From NCBI GenBank assembly GCA_946479075.1, contig CAMLDT010000139.1, forward strand, positions 1 through 9,294: a DNA stretch of 9,294 nucleotides. The letters run 5' to 3'. The translations under genes were made by a program, and so were the position numbers. Below are positions 6,378 to 9,294 of this stretch, piece by piece. Position 1 is the stretch's first letter. Every line of letters starts with the position of its first letter. A model generated the notes under the pieces. That model made no database searches and was not told the origin of the DNA. It was given only the letters and a program-made list of their open reading frames with translations. The DNA is from an uncultured Polaromonas sp. (GTDB lineage: Bacteria; Pseudomonadota; Gammaproteobacteria; Burkholderiales; Burkholderiaceae).

Positions 6378-7805
6378 ATGGATGCTCCCACCCCCACCGC
6401 CCTGGAGGCCCTCCGCCCCCTGTTTGATGCCCAGCACCGCGCCAGCCGCGCGCAGATCGAGGTGCCGCTGGCGCTGCGCCGCGACCGCCTGCAGCGCATG
6501 GCGCGCCTGCTTGATGACCACGGCGCCGCGCTGGCGCAGGCGGTGCAACAGGACTTTGGCGTGCGTTCGCCGCAACTGACCGACATTGCCGACATGCTGA
6601 CGCTGCGCCTGACACTCAGCGCAACGCTCAAACACCTGGCGAAGTGGATGAAGCCGGTGCGTGTGCGCACGCCGATTTACCTGCAGCCCTCGCGCGCCTT
6701 CCTGCAGCGCCAGCCGCTCGGGGTGGTCGGCGTGATCTCGCCCTGGAACTACCCGGTGCAGCTCGCGCTGGGCCCGGTCATCACCGCGCTGGCGGCCGGC
6801 AACCGCGTGATGCTCAAGCCCAGCGAGCTGACGCCGGCCACTTCAGCGCTTATGGAAAAGTTGCTGGGCGAGGTCTTTGCACCGGACGAGGTCTGCGTGG
6901 TGCAGGGCGACGGCGAGGTCGCTGCGGCCTTCGCCGCGCTGCCTTTCGACCACTTGTTCTTTACCGGCTCCACAGCAGTAGGCCGCAAGGTGGCCGAGGC
7001 CGCCGCCGCCAACCTGACGCCGACCACGCTGGAGCTGGGCGGCAAGTCGCCCTGTATCGTCGATGTGTCCTGCGACCTCGACAGCGCGGCCATCAAGATT
7101 GCGCACGGCAAGCTGCTCAATGCCGGCCAGACCTGCATCGCGCCCGACTACGTGTTGCTGCCACGAGGCAGCGAAGCCGCGTTTGGCGATGCGTTTGCCC
7201 GCGCCGTGGCCCAGCTCTTCCCCACCATCAACGGCAACCCCGACTACGCATCCATCATCAGCCCGCGCCACCACGAGCGGCTGCAGGCCATGCTGGCGCA
7301 GGCCGAAGCCGGCGGCGCCCGGCTGCAGGTGCTCAACCCCGGCGCGGTGGCTGCATCGGCGTCACGCCAGATGGCGCCCGTGCTGGTGTTCAACACGCCG
7401 GCCGATTCGAAACTGCTCAGCGAAGAAATTTTCGGTCCCATCCTGCCGGTGCTGAGTTATGGCTCCATCGACGAAGCCGTCAACTACATCAACGCCCGGC
7501 CGCGGCCACTGGCCCTCTACTGGTTCGGCTCCGACACCGAAGCGCGCGATGACGTGCTGGCCAACACCGTGAGCGGCGGCGTGACCGTCAATGAAACCCT
7601 GATGCACGTGGCCCACGAAAACCTGCCTTTCGGCGGTGTCGGCGACAGCGGCTGGGGCAGCTACCACGGCGAAGCCGGCTTTTTGCGCCTGACGCAGCAA
7701 AAGCCGGTGCTGCTGCAGTCGAAGTGGGCGAGGGGGGATTTGTTTTATCCGCCTTATGGGAAGCGGTTTGATTGTGTGATGGGGTTGTTGAAGCGGCTGG
7801 TTTGA
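6378..7805 (+). CDS. coniferyl-aldehyde-dehydrogenase-type aldehyde dehydrogenase
   Basis: A 475-aa NAD(P)+-dependent aldehyde dehydrogenase that oxidises an aldehyde to its acid. Cofactor-domain motifs are visible: VISPWNYPVQLALGP with N124, VMLKPSELTP (144-153) and FFTGSTAVGRKVA (194-206). The general base is E219 in TLELGGKSP and the catalytic nucleophile is C253 in NAGQTCIAPDYVL; EEIFGPILPV and LPFGGVGDSGWGSYHGEAGF follow. The NAGQTCIAPDY wording, the short N-terminus and the C-terminal extension ending in FYPPYGKRFDCVMGLLKRLV are typical of the CalB-like clade. That clade includes coniferyl aldehyde dehydrogenase, but many members act on long-chain or other aliphatic aldehydes, so the substrate is open. 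The ATG at 6378 is preferred because the family N-terminus starts there; an earlier in-frame start at 6258 lies in the cbpA promoter region. The last 25 codons switch abruptly to T- and G-rich codons. The gene is divergent from cbpA. Confidence 0.93.
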   Translation: MDAPTPTALEALRPLFDAQHRASRAQIEVPLALRRDRLQRMARLLDDHGAALAQAVQQDFGVRSPQLTDIADMLTLRLTLSATLKHLAKWMKPVRVRTPIYLQPSRAFLQRQPLGVVGVISPWNYPVQLALGPVITALAAGNRVMLKPSELTPATSALMEKLLGEVFAPDEVCVVQGDGEVAAAFAALPFDHLFFTGSTAVGRKVAEAAAANLTPTTLELGGKSPCIVDVSCDLDSAAIKIAHGKLLNAGQTCIAPDYVLLPRGSEAAFGDAFARAVAQLFPTINGNPDYASIISPRHHERLQAMLAQAEAGGARLQVLNPGAVAASASRQMAPVLVFNTPADSKLLSEEIFGPILPVLSYGSIDEAVNYINARPRPLALYWFGSDTEARDDVLANTVSGGVTVNETLMHVAHENLPFGGVGDSGWGSYHGEAGFLRLTQQKPVLLQSKWARGDLFYPPYGKRFDCVMGLLKRLV

Positions 7806-7850
7806 TGGGTGGTCTGATGAGTGATTGGGGAGAATGAGCCAGACAGAACG

Positions 7851-7860
7851 CTTGATCAAG
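7851..7860. repeat. perfect 10-bp palindrome CTTGATCAAG
   Basis: A perfect inverted repeat with no spacer lies 15 nt upstream of the preferred ATG of the orphan gene. It could be an operator half-structure or a small hairpin over the translation start region, but a 10-bp palindrome can arise by chance and no regulator gene is adjacent. Confidence 0.25.
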
Positions 7861-7875
7861 AAAGGTAAGTGCTCA

Positions 7876-8460
7876 ATGAGAGAGAAGAAGTCATTGATCG
7901 AAAAAATAGCCATTGGAGTCACGCCTACCATAGACTTTGCTTCTTCTGCGCTTGGAATCATTCCGTGGTTCGGCCCGGTACTTGGAGTGGTTCAAGCTCT
8001 TAGCGACATTCAATCGCAAATACTCGTTAACAAGATGCAGGCGTTTCTAACTGGCACGATCGACGCTACCGCAGATGACTTGAATGCAGCATCGATAGAT
8101 TTCGATACACCGGGAAAGCGCGAAGACATAACTGGAGCTCTGCTGCTGGCTATCAATAGCTACACCGATTTGTACAACTGCCAGATTTTGGGAAAACTCT
8201 ATCTGGCTTTTCTTCGCAGGCAAATCAGTGGCACTGAATTGCGTCGGTTTGCGTTAGCAATCAATATTGCTTTCCCTGATGATATTCAGGAGTTTTTGGC
8301 TGACAAATGTCTAGATGGTGTTCCCCAGCCGTATAAGGAAAATCTGCAGCGTACAGGACTTATACGGCAAGTTACTGGGGACAACGCGCCGGCATGGGGC
8401 GTTGCGTATGAAGTCTCGCCATTGGGGAAGACATTTCTTCAAGTCATAAGCGCGGAATAG
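7876..8460 (+). CDS. low-GC orphan gene, hypothetical protein of unknown function (194 aa)
   Basis: I do not recognise this family. The reading frame is open from about 7825. The ATG at 7876 is preferred because AAAGG lies about 10 nt upstream and MREKKSLIEKIAIG is a natural start; the ATG at 7834 (211-aa frame minus three residues) is an alternative. Visible parts are a charged N-terminus and a hydrophobic, glycine-rich stretch at about 24-42 (SALGIIPWFGPVLGVVQAL) that could insert in or lie on a membrane. A mostly helical middle follows (KREDITGALLLAINSYTDLYNCQILGKLYLAFLRRQISGTELRRF). The C-terminal section (LQRTGLIRQVTG, then YEVSPLGKTFLQVI) has the look of a winged-helix wing and closing helix. 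GC content in four lines I counted is about 43-50%, against about 65-70% in its neighbours, and it uses A/T-ending codons (TTT, GAT, AAA, ATA) they avoid. That argues for horizontal acquisition. It has no partner gene, and its role is unknown. Confidence 0.75.
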   Translation: MREKKSLIEKIAIGVTPTIDFASSALGIIPWFGPVLGVVQALSDIQSQILVNKMQAFLTGTIDATADDLNAASIDFDTPGKREDITGALLLAINSYTDLYNCQILGKLYLAFLRRQISGTELRRFALAINIAFPDDIQEFLADKCLDGVPQPYKENLQRTGLIRQVTGDNAPAWGVAYEVSPLGKTFLQVISAE

Positions 8461-8467
8461 AAGGAGG
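8461..8467 (+). promoter_or_regulatory. strong Shine-Dalgarno sequence with no conventional gene after it
   Basis: AAGGAGG begins directly after the TAG stop of the orphan gene. The only start at a good distance is a TTG at 8476 (8 nt away), opening a 21-codon frame that ends with TGA at 8539-8541 and runs straight through the palindromic element. It may be the remnant of a second cistron that was lost or interrupted, or a chance purine run. Confidence 0.35.
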
Positions 8468-8486
8468 AAGACACTTTGCTTTTGGC

Positions 8487-8544
8487 TTGTCATCCCGGAC
8501 GCGATCCGGGATCCATGGATTGCGGGTCAAGCCCGCACTGACAA
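8487..8544. repeat. 58-bp multi-hairpin palindromic element (REP/MITE-like)
   Basis: The element is bounded by TTGTCA (8487-8492) and its exact reverse complement TGACAA (8539-8544). Inside are a perfect 8-bp stem ATCCCGGA/TCCGGGAT (8492-8499 and 8505-8512, loop CGCGA), a central perfect palindrome ATCCATGGAT (8511-8520), and a 6-bp stem TGCGGG/CCCGCA (8521-8526 and 8532-8537, loop TCAAG). From memory, very similar sequences (GTCAT-CCCGGA-x-TCCGGG-ATCCATGGAT-x-TGACA) are dispersed intergenic repeats in many, mostly alphaproteobacterial, genomes. As one copy only is present here, repetition is recalled and not demonstrated. It could also act as a bidirectional transcript-end structure after the orphan gene. 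It has no T-run typical of an intrinsic terminator. Confidence 0.75.
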
Positions 8545-8734
8545 ATCGGTCTCTGCAGCCGCACTGCCGCCCGCCCCGATCACCCGCACCTGACTAAATT
8601 TCGACCGAGCTGCCATCAAGTCCGCGCAACGGGCTTTCGCCCGCCTCCTACGGCCGATCCAGCGTTCTGTCCCTTTCTTGCAGCAAAATGGCCCGACAGC
8701 ATGGGTGTTTCTGCATTGACTTACGGGATCACCC
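8545..8734. other. intergenic region without a recognisable gene
   Basis: These 190 nt separate the palindromic element from the DUF4126 gene. I see no credible coding frame on either strand and no tRNA or other RNA fold. A small hairpin CGGGC-tttc-GCCCG lies near 8640-8653. The promoter of the DUF4126 gene must lie here, but I find no convincing paired -35/-10 hexamers. Confidence 0.5.
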
Positions 8735-9211
8735 ATGAAACACAACAACTTGCTTTTTTCCGCCCTGATCGGCGCAGTCGCGAGTGCGCGCTCCATGACG
8801 CCTATGGCCAGCATTGCTGCAGCGCGGCTGCTCGGTCATCACACCCCCGGGCGGCTGGTGTTGCTGGACCGCCCGCTGTTCACGAACGGCGCCCTGGCCA
8901 TGGGCGTGGGTGAACTGCTGGGTGACAAAATGAAGACGGCGCCTGACCGGACGGTCTTTCTGGGGCTGCTGGCGCGTGTGATGAGCGCAGGCATCGCCGG
9001 CGCCGCCCTGGCGCCGCGCGGTCGCGAGCCGGCCGGTGCCTTCACGGCCGTTGCGACTGCCGTGCCCTTGGCCTACGCGACGCTTGCCGGCCGCAAGCGC
9101 GCCATGGCACGCATCGGTCAAACACGCAGTGGCCTGATTGAAGACGCGTTGATTGTTGCGGCTGGGGCCGCGGTTGTGGCGCTGGCCGTCCGGCAGAACC
9201 GCGCTGTGTGA
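8735..9211 (+). CDS. DUF4126-family membrane protein
   Basis: A 158-aa small integral inner-membrane protein. The signature of the DUF4126 family is visible at the N-terminus: a hydrophobic helix followed by SARSMTPMASIAAARLL (17-33), the usual G/A-RS-M/L-TP motif. Hydrophobic stretches lie at about 5-17, 76-98 (FLGLLARVMSAGIAGAALAP), 101-117 (AFTAVATAVPLAYATL) and 136-152 (ALIVAAGAAVVALAV), giving roughly four membrane segments, with a polar GELLGDKMKTAPDR loop that is also conserved in the family. The function of the family is unknown. The gene is transcribed alone and converges on the partial gene at the right edge with a 15-bp gap. The ATG at 8735 is the only sensible start, and its ribosome site is weak. 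GC-rich codon use is back to the chromosomal norm, so it is not part of the low-GC patch. Confidence 0.88.
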   Translation: MKHNNLLFSALIGAVASARSMTPMASIAAARLLGHHTPGRLVLLDRPLFTNGALAMGVGELLGDKMKTAPDRTVFLGLLARVMSAGIAGAALAPRGREPAGAFTAVATAVPLAYATLAGRKRAMARIGQTRSGLIEDALIVAAGAAVVALAVRQNRAV

Positions 9212-9226
9212 CCTCGTAGTGAGTCT

Positions 9227-9294
9227 TTAGCGCCGCGCTCCAAACACCTGCACCCAATAAATCCCCAAAGTGCTCTGCGTGTTCACCACAAACG
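9227..9294 (-). CDS. 3' end of an unidentified gene (runs off the window)
   Basis: On the minus strand a frame open to the right edge gives 21 codons ending in GIYWVQVFGARR and a TAA at 9227-9229. The aromatic, beta-strand-like C-terminal sequence reads like a true protein end, and a convergent arrangement with the DUF4126 gene explains the orientation and the 15-bp gap. Too little is present to name the product; an alternative minus-strand frame overlapping the DUF4126 gene looks like a shadow. Confidence 0.45.
   Translation of the reverse strand, partial: FVVNTQSTLGIYWVQVFGARR

Noticed and set aside
7806..8544. Genomic island with integrase or attachment site
   Set aside because: No integrase, tRNA gene or direct repeat flanks the patch in this window; only one foreign-looking gene and one palindromic element are visible.
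8527..8814. 95-codon minus-strand frame in the gap before the DUF4126 gene
   Set aside because: It overlaps the start of the DUF4126 gene and part of the palindromic element, has no ribosome site, and gives Arg/Cys-rich low-quality sequence.

Overview
The window is a GC-rich (roughly 65% by eye) bacterial chromosome segment, most likely from a betaproteobacterium of the order Burkholderiales, family Comamonadaceae (Polaromonas/Rhodoferax/Variovorax-like). The evidence is a Bug-family periplasmic binding protein, a family greatly expanded in that order. An intergenic element at 3421-3484 also matches, from memory, a repeat scattered through Comamonadaceae genomes. No rRNA, tRNA, CRISPR array, transposase or integrase is visible.

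Layout. (1) 1-1453, plus strand: the 3' part of a Bug/TctC solute-binding protein gene, followed 8 nt later by a complete TfdA/TauD-like Fe(II)/2-oxoglutarate dioxygenase gene. This looks like a small uptake-plus-oxidation catabolic unit. (2) 1486-2554, minus strand: a YfcG-like (nu-class) glutathione S-transferase and a small 68-aa hypothetical gene upstream of it. (3) 2777-3406, plus strand: a PPOX-type FMN flavoprotein of the DR2398/MSMEG_1061 kind, ending in a convergent intergenic gap that carries the repeat. (4) 3511-6168, minus strand: cbpA (class II DnaJ co-chaperone), cbpM (its modulator, 4-nt overlap) and an amidase-signature hydrolase. A very good match to a heat-shock sigma-32 promoter lies about 100 nt upstream of cbpA. 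(5) 6378-7805, plus strand: a coniferyl-aldehyde-dehydrogenase-type ALDH, divergent from cbpA. (6) 7806-8544: an accessory patch made of one low-GC orphan gene (194 aa, no recognised family) followed by a strong unattached Shine-Dalgarno sequence and a 58-bp multi-hairpin palindromic element. (7) 8735-9211, plus strand: a DUF4126 membrane protein, convergent with the 3' end of an unidentified minus-strand gene that runs off the window.

Most of the window is ordinary Burkholderiales housekeeping and catabolic content. The parts that deserve a second look are the low-GC orphan gene with its flanking palindromic element, the sigma-32-like promoter that would put cbpAM in the heat-shock regulon, and two genes whose -10-like hexamers sit exactly 6 nt before the ATG, predicting leaderless mRNAs. 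I do not see an obvious complete novel multi-gene system. The orphan gene is the best candidate for undescribed biology.
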